A DNA stretch of 64,000 nt, from assembly GCA_958367245.1 (NCBI GenBank), contig CATXEA010000004.1, positions 62,001-126,000 on the forward strand, read 5' to 3'. A program made the translations under genes and the position numbers. The notes beneath the pieces are model-generated. The model saw only the letters and a program-made list of their open reading frames with translations, was not told where the DNA came from and made no database searches. This document shows, piece by piece, positions 1-9,181 of this stretch; the stretch's first letter is position 1, and each line of letters opens with the position of its first letter. Source of the DNA: an uncultured Blautia sp. GTDB taxonomy: Bacteria; Bacillota; Clostridia; Lachnospirales; Lachnospiraceae.

Positions 1-2
1 GT

Positions 3-269
3 ATTTACAGACTGACAATGAAATCCAATTCCGACAATTTCCGACAGTCTGCCATTCAGGGGATTATGAAGCGAGTGAAGGCAAAAGGGGTAGAGGTTGT
101 AGTGTATGAGCCGGCTCTGAAAGAAGAAACCTTCTTTAAATCAAGGGTTATCCGCGACCTGGAAGAATTCAAAAAAATAAGCGATGTGATTGTGGCGAAT
201 CGCTATAATGATGAAATTGCGGATGTGATTGATAAAGTATATACGAGAGACTTATACTATACAGATTAA
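3..269 (+). CDS. UDP-glucose 6-dehydrogenase, C-terminal part (5' cut by window edge)
   Basis: The frame is open from the window edge, so only about the last 88 residues are present. Residues with the pattern YRLTMKSNSDNFR followed by SAIQGIMKR and a VVVYEPAL stretch match the C-terminal UDP-binding domain of UDP-glucose/GDP-mannose dehydrogenases. These oxidise UDP-glucose to UDP-glucuronate with NAD, in the cytoplasm, to feed surface polysaccharide. The catalytic cysteine region lies upstream of the window. It sits 33 bases before the membrane protein gene and reads as part of the same surface polymer operon. The internal ATG at 18 is not the real start. UDP-glucose is the likeliest substrate, but a related nucleotide sugar cannot be excluded. 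Confidence 0.8.
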   Translation: MYRLTMKSNSDNFRQSAIQGIMKRVKAKGVEVVVYEPALKEETFFKSRVIRDLEEFKKISDVIVANRYNDEIADVIDKVYTRDLYYTD

Positions 270-302
270 TTATAATACGAATGAATACAATGGAGGGATT
301 TT

Positions 303-2141
303 ATGAAAGAAAAATTACAGTCAGACCGCGGGATTAAGCTGTGTCTGTACATCGGATTTTTCCTTCTGCTGGCATATTACGGCGGACGTCTGGATATGCC
401 GATCGTGCTTGATGAGACGGGGACAATGTCAAATACTGCGTTTCTCACGGGATTTGACTGGTCAGATAACAATAAGGCGATGGGAGGCTTCTATTATAAA
501 TATTTTCAGGCGCTTTTATATGTGCCGGTATTTATGCTGATAAAGAATCCGTTTATGCAGTATAAGGCAATCATGGTGCTTCATGCAGCAATTATCAGCG
601 TTATCCCTGTGATTGGTTATGAAATTTCCCGAAAATATCTTCATGTGGAAAAGGCAAAAAGTGCGATTCTCGGCGCATCTGTGGGGATTCTGCCTTCTGT
701 GATTCTTTACAGCCAGTATGCGAGAGCAGATATGCTGATGTGCGCAGTACCGTGGTTTACCCTGTATTTCCTTTTGGAGAGCTACGATGCGCTTCAAAAG
801 GGAAAGAAAAAGCTGGCAGGTATATACAGTCTTCTGGTTGCCTTTTTTGCCGTTGTGTCTTATGCGTCCCATACAAGGGGAATCGTACTTGTGATTGCAG
901 TATTTATGACAATCTATCTTTTCTTATTAATAAGAAAGAAAAAGCTGGTTAATAATATAGTGTTTTTGGCGGGAAGCGCAGTTTTTCTTATAGCCGACAA
1001 ATTTATGACTGCATATATGAAAGTAAATGTATGGCCGCATGGCGTGAAACATGCCAGCGCAGAGATTTTTGATTTCGAGGCTCTGAAGCTGATTTTTACG
1101 TTTAAGGGTATCAAATCCATGATAAAGCTTATCATAGGATGGGTATTTAATGCATTTACCTCCACGTACGGAATGATTGCTCTGGGAATGCTTGTCAGTG
1201 TATTTGTAATTGTATATTTTTACAAAAAAACACATGAAATCACAGATACAGAATTGATTCTTGCCGGTTATGGACTTTTGAATCTTATGGGAAGCGCAGC
1301 TCTTGGAATTTTGTTTTTCTTTAAACCGGTTTATCTGTATTTTACAGAAGAGAAACTTTTGAGAGCGGACAGACCTGTATATGGAAGGTATATTGCCTGC
1401 GCCTTTGGCGTACTTTGCCTTCTTGCGCTTTATGCGCTGCTGTGCAGGAGAGACTGGATTAAATGGAAAGGAAAACTTGCGGCAGTTCTTATTGATGCAG
1501 GAATTTTGGGGATTTTTGCGTGGAAAGTAGCGCCGGCATTAAATGGAAAATCCATGACGCCGCGTAACTTTATCTCTATTTCCAGATTTTTGACGATGCC
1601 GTCTCCGGGAGCTACAAGCGGGAAGTATCCGGCTGTTTCGGTGGATTTGGTAAAAGCGGGAATATATGCGCTGGTCATCTTTGCAATACTGATGCTTCTT
1701 TCTGAGATGACAAAGAAGATGGCTTTGATAGGACTGATTTTTATCATAGTGAACGCAGAGAATCTGAATGCCTGTTATTTCCACATGCGTCTGGCAAGAA
1801 ATGACAGGGAATATCCGGTCACAAAGACGGTTCGCGAAGAGCTGATGGTATTTTCTGATTTAGATCCGAAATACCGAAAGATTTATGTGGGGAAGGAAAT
1901 CAGCACCCAGTTGTTCCAGATGGCTCTTCCGGATTTTGAATTTTTCGGATTCAGAAACAGGAATTCTGATGATAAGCTCAATAATATTTTTATGATTTTG
2001 AAAACAGATGATTCAAAAATCGAGAAATATAAACTGCGCTGTTTCGGTTCCTTTAAGCGGGGCAGCACAGAATTCGGATATTATGTAAAGGGCGAAGAAC
2101 TTGCACAGGAAATGCTCGATCGAGGATATACATTTTATTGA
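303..2141 (+). CDS. multi-spanning membrane protein, GT-C-like
   Basis: 612 residues with roughly a dozen hydrophobic segments, the first at about residues 13-30. An acidic loop follows TM1 (PIVLDETGTMSN, about residues 33-44), which is the position of the catalytic acidic loop in GT-C membrane glycosyltransferases. The last 130 residues are soluble and fall outside the membrane part. SD-like TGGAGGG lies 7 bases before the ATG. The stop overlaps the ORF of the next gene, so the two are probably co-transcribed. I do not recognise a named family. A lipid-linked sugar transferase or a polymerase of the surface polymer is the reasonable guess from topology and neighbours, without catalytic proof. 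Confidence 0.7.
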   Translation: MKEKLQSDRGIKLCLYIGFFLLLAYYGGRLDMPIVLDETGTMSNTAFLTGFDWSDNNKAMGGFYYKYFQALLYVPVFMLIKNPFMQYKAIMVLHAAIISVIPVIGYEISRKYLHVEKAKSAILGASVGILPSVILYSQYARADMLMCAVPWFTLYFLLESYDALQKGKKKLAGIYSLLVAFFAVVSYASHTRGIVLVIAVFMTIYLFLLIRKKKLVNNIVFLAGSAVFLIADKFMTAYMKVNVWPHGVKHASAEIFDFEALKLIFTFKGIKSMIKLIIGWVFNAFTSTYGMIALGMLVSVFVIVYFYKKTHEITDTELILAGYGLLNLMGSAALGILFFFKPVYLYFTEEKLLRADRPVYGRYIACAFGVLCLLALYALLCRRDWIKWKGKLAAVLIDAGILGIFAWKVAPALNGKSMTPRNFISISRFLTMPSPGATSGKYPAVSVDLVKAGIYALVIFAILMLLSEMTKKMALIGLIFIIVNAENLNACYFHMRLARNDREYPVTKTVREELMVFSDLDPKYRKIYVGKEISTQLFQMALPDFEFFGFRNRNSDDKLNNIFMILKTDDSKIEKYKLRCFGSFKRGSTEFGYYVKGEELAQEMLDRGYTFY

Positions 2142-2167
2142 AACAAACGGAAAGGAAGAAAATACAG

Positions 2168-3136
2168 ATGAAACTGATTATTCAGATACCATGCTACAAT
2201 GAAGCGGAAACTTTAAAAATTGCTCTGGACCATCTGCCAAGGCATATTGATGGAATTGATGAGATTGAATATCTGATTATTAATGATGGAAGTAAAGATG
2301 AGACGGTGAAGGTTGCGAAGGAATGGGGAATTAACTATGTAGTAAATTTCAAGCGCAACAAGGGACTTGCAAGAGGATTTATGGCAGGGCTTGACGGATG
2401 TTTAAGAGCCGGAGCAGACATTATCGTAAATACAGACGCGGACGATCAGTATTGCGGCGATGATATTGAGAAGCTGGTTCGCCCGATTCTGGAAGGCAGG
2501 ACGGATATTGTAATTGGTGAAAGGCCGATTGACGAGACAGAACATTTTTCACCGCTTAAAAAGAAACTGCAGCATCTGGGAAGCTGGACGGTTCGTGTGG
2601 CATCCAATTCCGATATTCCGGATGCTCCCAGTGGATTTCGTGCATACAGCAGAGAAGCTGCGCTGCAGTTGAATGTTGTAAATGAATATACCTACACACT
2701 GGAGACGATTGTGCAGGCAGGCCGTAATAAAATCGCTATGGAATCTGTACCGATCCGCACAAATCCGGAGCTTCGAAAATCCAGACTGTTTTCCAGTATG
2801 TTCGGCTATGTGAAGCGTTCTATGGTTACGATTGTGCGTTCTTTCCTGATGTACCAGCCGCTGAAATTTTTTATGATTCTGGGAGGTATCATTTTCGGAC
2901 TCGGTGTATTGCTTGGCGTTCGTTTCCTGATTCTTATGGCAATGGGACAGGGGGCAGGTCATGTACAATCATTAATCCTTACAAGTACCCTGCTGTTGAT
3001 TGGTTTCCAGACATGGGTGATCGGTCTTCTTGCAGACACCGTACACGCAAACAGAAAAATTCTTGAAGACGTTCAGTACAGAGTGCGTAAAATGGACTAC
3101 GAATTAGATAAGCGGGAAGAAAAAGAGGAAAAATAA
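2168..3136 (+). CDS. GT2 family glycosyltransferase (dolichol-phosphate mannosyltransferase-like)
   Basis: 322 residues. The N-terminus has the GT2 fold signature IPCYNEAETL, then INDGSKDET and the metal-binding DADDQ stretch (NTDADDQYCGDDIEKL). Two hydrophobic segments near residues 235-290 anchor it to the membrane, as in DPM/GtrB-type enzymes that load a sugar onto a polyprenyl phosphate. I take the ATG at 2168, preceded by GGAAAGGAAG, over the upstream ATG at 2138 that overlaps the previous stop codon. It ends one base into the next start (TAATG). It would pair naturally with a GT-C-type enzyme such as its upstream neighbour; that pairing is inference. Confidence 0.85.
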   Translation: MKLIIQIPCYNEAETLKIALDHLPRHIDGIDEIEYLIINDGSKDETVKVAKEWGINYVVNFKRNKGLARGFMAGLDGCLRAGADIIVNTDADDQYCGDDIEKLVRPILEGRTDIVIGERPIDETEHFSPLKKKLQHLGSWTVRVASNSDIPDAPSGFRAYSREAALQLNVVNEYTYTLETIVQAGRNKIAMESVPIRTNPELRKSRLFSSMFGYVKRSMVTIVRSFLMYQPLKFFMILGGIIFGLGVLLGVRFLILMAMGQGAGHVQSLILTSTLLLIGFQTWVIGLLADTVHANRKILEDVQYRVRKMDYELDKREEKEEK

Positions 3137-4383
3137 TGAAAAAGATCGTGATTGCAATTACTGCTGCCAGTTACAGTGGAAATAAAGGGGCGGCGGCTAT
3201 GCTTCAGAGCTCTATCCGCCAGCTCCATGAAAAATATAAAGACAGGCTCACTATTAATTTGATGAGCGTATATCCTGGGGAAGATAAAGAACAGCTTCCC
3301 TGGGATTTTATTAACGTAGTCAGTACGAAACCGGAAGAACTTCTGTTTATTGCTTTTCCGCTTTCCGTACTCTACTGGCTGTTTCGCTGGTGTCCGCCGG
3401 TGAAGTGGCTGTTGAAAAAGAATCATATTATCAGAAATTATCTGGATACCAATGTCTGTCTTGACGAGGCGGGGATTTCTTTTGTTGACAGTCGCGGTTT
3501 CGTTATGAACACATACGCTTTTGTTTGCGCGGCTGTACCTCTTCTTCTTGGAGTGCCGGTTGTTAAGTATTCTCAGGCTATGGGGACGTTCAAAAATCCA
3601 TATAATCGTTTTCTTGCCAAATGGATTCTTCCCAAGTTATCTCTTATCTGTGCAAGAGGACAGGGAACTTATGAGAACCTTAGAGGAATCGGCATTGAGA
3701 AAAATGTAAAGCTTTGTGCAGACGGCGCATTCACTATGGCAGACAGTCCCGAATGGAATAAAAAAATTGACGAACTGGTTAAACGGGATTCTTTTTATAA
3801 TGATAATGTTGTAGGTTTGTCTATCAGTTCTGTTGTTCAGAAGAAATGCGCAAAACTGGGCATTGACTATACCGGAATTATGGTGCAGTTTATTGAAACC
3901 CTGAACAAAAAGGGCTATCCTGTTCTGATGATTGCAAATGCAGCAAGGATTAACAGTGAGAAATCAAGAAATAATGACCTTCTGGTTGGCGATGCTATTT
4001 ATGAAGCGCTCAAAGACAGGGAAATGTGCCGCTGGTATCACGAGGAAATGGAGGCAGAGCAGATTCGTGCGCTCATCGGAAAATGCCGTTTTCTGGTAGC
4101 ATCCCGTTTCCATGCAATGATCGGTTCTCTGGAACAGAAAGTGCCGGTTCTTCTTGTGGGCTGGAGTCATAAGTATCAGGAAGTTCTTGATATGTTTGAA
4201 CTGGGACAGTATGCGATTGATTTTTCCGGTTTAAACCTTGAAGATCTTGTGAACGCATTTGATAATTTTGTACTGGCAGAAGAGGAGATTCGCGGGAAAC
4301 TTGAAAAGAATCTGGAACGTGTTCAGGAAAGTTCATACAAAAATATAGAGTATATCAGTCAGGTCATTGACCGTACATTGTAG
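3136..4383 (+). CDS. polysaccharide pyruvyl transferase family protein
   Basis: 415 residues. The N-terminus (ITAASYSGNKGAAAMLQSSI) and the late segment RFHAMIGSLEQKVPVLLVGWSHKY are hallmarks of the WcaK/CsaB pyruvyl transferase family, which transfers pyruvate from phosphoenolpyruvate to a sugar of a surface polymer in the cytoplasm. The family also contains members with other or unknown donors, so the donor is inferred. The start is coupled to the previous gene by a one-base overlap, with AGAGGAAAA as ribosome site. The 3' end is 9 bases before the flippase-like gene. Confidence 0.83.
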   Translation: MKKIVIAITAASYSGNKGAAAMLQSSIRQLHEKYKDRLTINLMSVYPGEDKEQLPWDFINVVSTKPEELLFIAFPLSVLYWLFRWCPPVKWLLKKNHIIRNYLDTNVCLDEAGISFVDSRGFVMNTYAFVCAAVPLLLGVPVVKYSQAMGTFKNPYNRFLAKWILPKLSLICARGQGTYENLRGIGIEKNVKLCADGAFTMADSPEWNKKIDELVKRDSFYNDNVVGLSISSVVQKKCAKLGIDYTGIMVQFIETLNKKGYPVLMIANAARINSEKSRNNDLLVGDAIYEALKDREMCRWYHEEMEAEQIRALIGKCRFLVASRFHAMIGSLEQKVPVLLVGWSHKYQEVLDMFELGQYAIDFSGLNLEDLVNAFDNFVLAEEEIRGKLEKNLERVQESSYKNIEYISQVIDRTL

Positions 4384-4392
4384 GAGAAAAAA

Positions 4393-5340
4393 ATGAGTGC
4401 AGCAGAGAAAAAAGGAAAAAAAGCGACGATCATGAGGGTGTGCAAGATTGCATTCCTTGCAGCCGTTGTTATATTTATGGTCCGGTATTTTCAGAAGAAT
4501 ATCACAGAGATACGGGAACTGAATTTCAAGATTGACTGGAAAATCTTTATTTTATCCATGTTTTTTTACTTTGCCTATAAAGTAACACTTGCTACTTTCT
4601 GGCATTATATTACGATTTTGGATAAAGCGAATATCAAGTATTCAAATGCCCTTGTGGCTTATCTTTACTCCATTCTGGGAAAATATATTCCGGGTAAAGT
4701 ATTTATGCTTGCGGCAAGATTTCCTGCTTATGACAGGGAAGGCGTTCCAATGCGTAAGGTTACAGTTTGTTTCTTTATTGAAAATATTTGCACTCTTCTG
4801 GGAGCTGCATTTCTTTTTCTTGTTTCCCTGTTTTTCTTTCCAAATGAGGCTCTGGATGATTATAAATGGGTGACAGCAGCTCTGGTTGTGGCGTTTTTTA
4901 TTTGCCTGAATCCTAAAATTATTAATTTCTTTCTGGGAATTTTGGAGAAAATAACAAAAAAGAAAGATATACAGATTCCATTTACCTATTTACAGATGAT
5001 TAAGGTTGTAGGATTATTTATTTTTAACTGGCTTATTGTGGGCGTAGGTTTCTATATCCTTACCTGCTCTATGTATAAGGTTCCGCTGTCGCAGCTTCTT
5101 TATACAGGAGGAATCTGGGGATTATCTGCGGTTGCGGGGATTCTTGCAGTATTTGCGCCTTCGGGAATCGGTGTCAGAGAAGGAGTTATGACTCTCGGCC
5201 TGTCACTGATTATGCCGTCCCAGATGGCGGTGATTATTTCTGTGGTTTCCAGACTGTGGCAGTCGGTAGCCGAGTTGATTCTGATTTTTGCAGCCTTTAT
5301 TGCCACGAAGGTAAGTGAGAAAGTAAAGGGAAGGGAGTAG
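4393..5340 (+). CDS. lysylphosphatidylglycerol synthase TM region / UPF0104 flippase-like protein
   Basis: 315 residues with about eight transmembrane segments. The stretches YSNALVAYLYSILGKYIPGKVFMLAARF and the late FAPSGIGVREGVMTLGLSL are typical of the UPF0104/YbhN membrane family (the flippase half of MprF). Members are often found inside polysaccharide clusters and are suspected to move lipids or lipid-linked sugars across the membrane. No catalytic domain is fused. It ends 2 bases before the first glycerophosphotransferase gene, so translation is coupled. Its specific cargo is unknown. Confidence 0.8.
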   Translation: MSAAEKKGKKATIMRVCKIAFLAAVVIFMVRYFQKNITEIRELNFKIDWKIFILSMFFYFAYKVTLATFWHYITILDKANIKYSNALVAYLYSILGKYIPGKVFMLAARFPAYDREGVPMRKVTVCFFIENICTLLGAAFLFLVSLFFFPNEALDDYKWVTAALVVAFFICLNPKIINFFLGILEKITKKKDIQIPFTYLQMIKVVGLFIFNWLIVGVGFYILTCSMYKVPLSQLLYTGGIWGLSAVAGILAVFAPSGIGVREGVMTLGLSLIMPSQMAVIISVVSRLWQSVAELILIFAAFIATKVSEKVKGRE

Positions 5341-5342
5341 AT

Positions 5343-7559
5343 ATGGCGAACACCTTTTATTTGAGAGAGAATTATATAGATGAAGAAACAGGACTCTACC
5401 ATGTGGTAAAGTCCTGCGAAAACGGTGAAAAAATAATTGAAAAAGTCTCAACAAGCAATCTCATTGCAGAGGAAGAAATAAGAGCGGATATAAGTTCAGA
5501 AAAAGAAGGTTTTTTTCATGTGACCCTGCTGGAGAGAAACACAGAAGAATTTGAAGAAATCAGAGTGCTTCTTGCAGGAGTGAAAAATCAGGAAATATAT
5601 TTTCCGGAAATGAAGATAGATGAAGATCACCGGGGGTTCGAGGCGGATATCCGCTTTTTGACAGATGCTCTGGAAAACAACAGAAACAAGAGTACGAGAA
5701 TTCTGATCGAAACAATTGAAAACGGAAAATATAACAGATATAATCTGATGAACGATAAAAAAGCCAATCAGAATAAAGCGCTTTCCAGAGGTCTGGTAAG
5801 CTGGATCGAGACGAAACAATGCACGGAAATCGTACGCTTTATGAATGAGGACGGGGAAGAATACCCGTACATGATCGCTGTTTATATGGATCAGAAGGGC
5901 AGGTGGTTTTTGAGCCTTGGCACAGAAACCAGAGTAGAAGCCATGTCCAGATTCTGTAACCTTCGCAGCTATTCCATAAAAAATGGGAAAATTACCATGA
6001 GCCTGAAAATAGAGGCAGACGGGAATGGTTATGAAATGGACAGCGTAATCCTGATATTCAGGAGTAAGCTGAAAGAAGAGCGGGAAGAGCACAGATTCGA
6101 AATTCTTGAAAGTAGAAAAAAAGGAAAATATTCCTATATAAAAGTTTCCATAGACCTTACAGGAATCAATTTAAAAAGTCTTTACTGGGATGTCTGTGTG
6201 CGCTATGTGAAAAAAAGCACAGGAGACAGCTTTAACTGTTTTATTTCCATGTCAAAACCTCTCAGATACTTTACCGCATTTTTGTATGTCGGAAAGCATA
6301 AGGAAAATGAAGGCTTTTTCCTGTATCCTTACAATACAAGCTCCAAAAAACTTGCTTTTCAGTATCGTGAAGAGGGAGAATTTGACAGGGCAGCTTTTCG
6401 TATCAAGGAAATCGCGGCAATGAGCCTTTATTATCTTCTTCTGCCTTATTGGAAGAGCAAACACATCCAGCTTGTATATGAGAAATTCTGTATGATGGCG
6501 CAGGATAACGGCTACTATTTCTTTAAGCACTGTATGGAGAACGGTGAGGAGGAGAGACAGAAAAGTCATATTTATTATGTGATTACCAAAGACTCAGCAG
6601 ACAGAAGCAAGCTGGAGCCTTATATGGACCATGTGATTGATTTTATGAGTCTGCGCCATATGATTTATATGCAGGCTGCGGATCTTCTGGTAAGCACAGA
6701 TACAAGAAGTCAGCTTTATGCAATGCGCCAGAGAGGAAGCATCTTAAAGAGAGCTCTCAGAAAGAAGCCTCTGGTATTCCTGCAGCACGGCGTTACTGCT
6801 CTGAAACGGGTTGATTTCTTTTATGGAAAAGGAAAGGCAGGAAGCTGCAACCTCTTTGTGGTAACCTCAGATTTCGAAAAACAGATTGTAAAAGAAAACT
6901 TCGGCTATGAGGAGGATGAGATCGTAAACAGCGGCTTTGCCCGCTGGGATGTACTGGAGGATAAATCAGAAGGCTTGAGAGAGATTCTGATTATGCCGAC
7001 CTGGCGCTCATGGTTGGAAAATGCAACGGCGGAAGAATTTAAGGAGAGCGATTATTTCCGCAATTATATGGAACTTCTCAATTCTTCACGTTTCCATGAT
7101 TTCCTGAGAAACAATGACTTGAAGGCGAATTTTTATCTCCATTCCAAGTTTCGCGAATTTATGCAGGATTTCTCAGTAGAATCAGAAAGAATACGTCTGA
7201 TTGCTTTTGGGGAAGAGCCTGCGAATGAATTGATGATGCGCTGCAAAATGCTTGTGACAGACTATTCCAGCGTATGCTGGGACGTCTTTTATCTGGACAA
7301 GCCGGTTGTGTTCTTCCAGTTTGACAGAGACAAATATGAGGAAGCCCACGGAAGCTATCTGGATATGAGCAGGGATCTCTTTGGAGACTGCGCGCAGGAT
7401 GTGGACGGACTGCTGGGATATATGGAGAAGTGTGTGGAAGATAACTTCAGAATTCAGCCGAAATATGAAAAAATGAGAAATAATTTCTATAAATATTTCG
7501 ATGACCAGAACAGCCGCCGTATCTGTGATGCGATTGTGGGTAAATGGCAGAGAAAATAA
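5343..7559 (+). CDS. CDP-glycerol:poly(glycerophosphate) glycerophosphotransferase family protein, long form
   Basis: 738 residues. The C-terminal half (about 340-735) is a Glyphos_transf (TagF/TarF) domain: LQHGVTALKRVDFFYG (the LQHG motif carries the conserved His), ILIMPTWRSWLE, and TDYSSVCWDVFYLDKPVVFFQFD near the end. This family adds glycerol- or ribitol-phosphate units from CDP-activated donors to teichoic acid chains at the cytoplasmic membrane face. The first ~330 residues form a separate beta-rich-looking region seen ahead of such domains in many Firmicutes. The downstream gene is a close paralogue of the catalytic half, indicating tandem duplication. Donor (glycerol or ribitol) cannot be told from sequence. 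Confidence 0.88.
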   Translation: MANTFYLRENYIDEETGLYHVVKSCENGEKIIEKVSTSNLIAEEEIRADISSEKEGFFHVTLLERNTEEFEEIRVLLAGVKNQEIYFPEMKIDEDHRGFEADIRFLTDALENNRNKSTRILIETIENGKYNRYNLMNDKKANQNKALSRGLVSWIETKQCTEIVRFMNEDGEEYPYMIAVYMDQKGRWFLSLGTETRVEAMSRFCNLRSYSIKNGKITMSLKIEADGNGYEMDSVILIFRSKLKEEREEHRFEILESRKKGKYSYIKVSIDLTGINLKSLYWDVCVRYVKKSTGDSFNCFISMSKPLRYFTAFLYVGKHKENEGFFLYPYNTSSKKLAFQYREEGEFDRAAFRIKEIAAMSLYYLLLPYWKSKHIQLVYEKFCMMAQDNGYYFFKHCMENGEEERQKSHIYYVITKDSADRSKLEPYMDHVIDFMSLRHMIYMQAADLLVSTDTRSQLYAMRQRGSILKRALRKKPLVFLQHGVTALKRVDFFYGKGKAGSCNLFVVTSDFEKQIVKENFGYEEDEIVNSGFARWDVLEDKSEGLREILIMPTWRSWLENATAEEFKESDYFRNYMELLNSSRFHDFLRNNDLKANFYLHSKFREFMQDFSVESERIRLIAFGEEPANELMMRCKMLVTDYSSVCWDVFYLDKPVVFFQFDRDKYEEAHGSYLDMSRDLFGDCAQDVDGLLGYMEKCVEDNFRIQPKYEKMRNNFYKYFDDQNSRRICDAIVGKWQRK

Positions 7560-7593
7560 GAAGAGAAAAACAATGGCAGAGGAGGTAGGAGAG

Positions 7594-9168
7594 ATGGCGG
7601 AAAAAATAATGGTAAGAAAGCTGAAACTCAGACAAAAAAGGTTTCGTCTTGTCGTAGAAACATCCGAAAGTATGGAAATATGCGAGGCGAAGCTCGTGTA
7701 CAGAAATGTAATCTGCCCCGCAGAATACCCATTGAAGCTGGAGGTAAAGCGCAGGGAGCAAAAAACAGAGCTTACCATATCAGCAGATGTTTCCGTCATG
7801 GAGCTTGCCCCGGGAGACTGGGATGTATATCTGTATCAGATAAACGGACAGAAGTTTCCCGTGATTCTGGATGCAGGAACGAGACTTCGACTGATTTTGG
7901 GCAGCTATGAGATTAAAACAGGAGAAGGGTTTATTCTGTTCCCCATGGGAAGCAGGGATTACATGCTGACTTTCCGATACAGAGCTGAATCAGAATATGA
8001 CAGTCCTGCTGTGGCAGCAAAAGAGTTTTTGGCATTTGCAGTCTGGAAGGCGCTGAAGCCTTACTGGGAAAAAAAGCGAATCTGGCTGGTTTATGAAAAG
8101 TATGCAAGAGAGGCTCAGGACAATGGTTTTTACTTTTTCCGGTACTGTATGGAAGAGCTGCCGGAGCAAGAGAGGAAACGGATTTTTTATATTATGGATA
8201 AAAAATCTGTTCAGTGGGAAAAAACAGAAAAGTATAAAAAACAGATAATTTCATTTATGAGTTTTAAACATATGCTGTATCTTCTGGCAGCCAGAGTCTA
8301 TGTGGCGTCCGATTCCAGAGCGCACAGCTTCGCCTGGCAGCCAAAGCCAAACCTGATCACAAGAGAGACGAGCAGAAAACCGATTCTGTTTCTGCAGCAT
8401 GGCGTAACAGCTTTCAAGAGAGTAGATAAAAACTTTGGAAAAAACGGCTCTACCCCAATGACCCACTTTGCGGTTACCTCTAAATTTGAGCAGGATATCG
8501 TCACAGAAAATTTCGGCTATGCGCAGGAGGACGTACCGATTCTGGGCTTTTGCCGTTGGGACGTACTTGAGAATAGGGCTTCGGAGAAGGAGAAAAAGAT
8601 TCTGATTATGCCAACGTGGAGGTCATGGCTGGAAGAACAGAGCAACGAGGTCTTTGCCAATAGTCAGTACTGCAAATGTTACAGGAGTCTTCTTGAAAAC
8701 AGGGAGCTTGAGGAATTTCTCAAAAAACACAAAGTTAAACTGATTTTCCACATACACCCTAAAATGCGGGAATACTTAAATGCGTTTCAGGAAAAAAATG
8801 AAAGCGTGGAACTGATTCCTCATGGAAGCAGACAGTTAAACGAATTGATCATGGAATGCTCCATGCTGATCACCGATTATTCCAGCGTGAGCTGGGATGC
8901 GTATTATCTTGGAAAGCCGGTAATCTTTTATCAGTTTGACTATGAGCTTTATATGAAAGCTCATGGAAGTTATATTGATATGGAAAAAGATCTTTTCGGA
9001 GACCGCTGCCTTACCGAAAAAGAACTTGCGGAAAAAATCAAAGAATATGTGAGAAGCGATTTTGCCGAAAAAGAGAAGTACGGAGCTATGAGAAAAGAGC
9101 GCTTTGCGTATACAGACAAGAATAACTGCAGACGTACGATGGATTATTTAAAATCCAAAGGTTATTAA
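7594..9168 (+). CDS. CDP-glycerol glycerophosphotransferase family protein (paralogue of upstream gene)
   Basis: 524 residues from the ATG at 7594, which follows GGAGG by 8 bases; the earlier in-frame ATGs lack this spacing. The catalytic region repeats the upstream protein's motifs almost in register: LVYEKYAREAQDNGFYFF, LFLQHGVTAFKRVDKNFG, ILIMPTWRSWLEEQ and TDYSSVSWDAYYLGKPVIFYQFD. It lacks about 200 residues of the upstream protein's N-terminal extension. Likely a polyol-phosphate polymerase or primase acting on the same surface polymer. Two adjacent paralogues suggest either a primer/polymerase pair or two different linkages. Confidence 0.87.
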   Translation: MAEKIMVRKLKLRQKRFRLVVETSESMEICEAKLVYRNVICPAEYPLKLEVKRREQKTELTISADVSVMELAPGDWDVYLYQINGQKFPVILDAGTRLRLILGSYEIKTGEGFILFPMGSRDYMLTFRYRAESEYDSPAVAAKEFLAFAVWKALKPYWEKKRIWLVYEKYAREAQDNGFYFFRYCMEELPEQERKRIFYIMDKKSVQWEKTEKYKKQIISFMSFKHMLYLLAARVYVASDSRAHSFAWQPKPNLITRETSRKPILFLQHGVTAFKRVDKNFGKNGSTPMTHFAVTSKFEQDIVTENFGYAQEDVPILGFCRWDVLENRASEKEKKILIMPTWRSWLEEQSNEVFANSQYCKCYRSLLENRELEEFLKKHKVKLIFHIHPKMREYLNAFQEKNESVELIPHGSRQLNELIMECSMLITDYSSVSWDAYYLGKPVIFYQFDYELYMKAHGSYIDMEKDLFGDRCLTEKELAEKIKEYVRSDFAEKEKYGAMRKERFAYTDKNNCRRTMDYLKSKGY

Positions 9169-9181
9169 GAAAGGATAAATT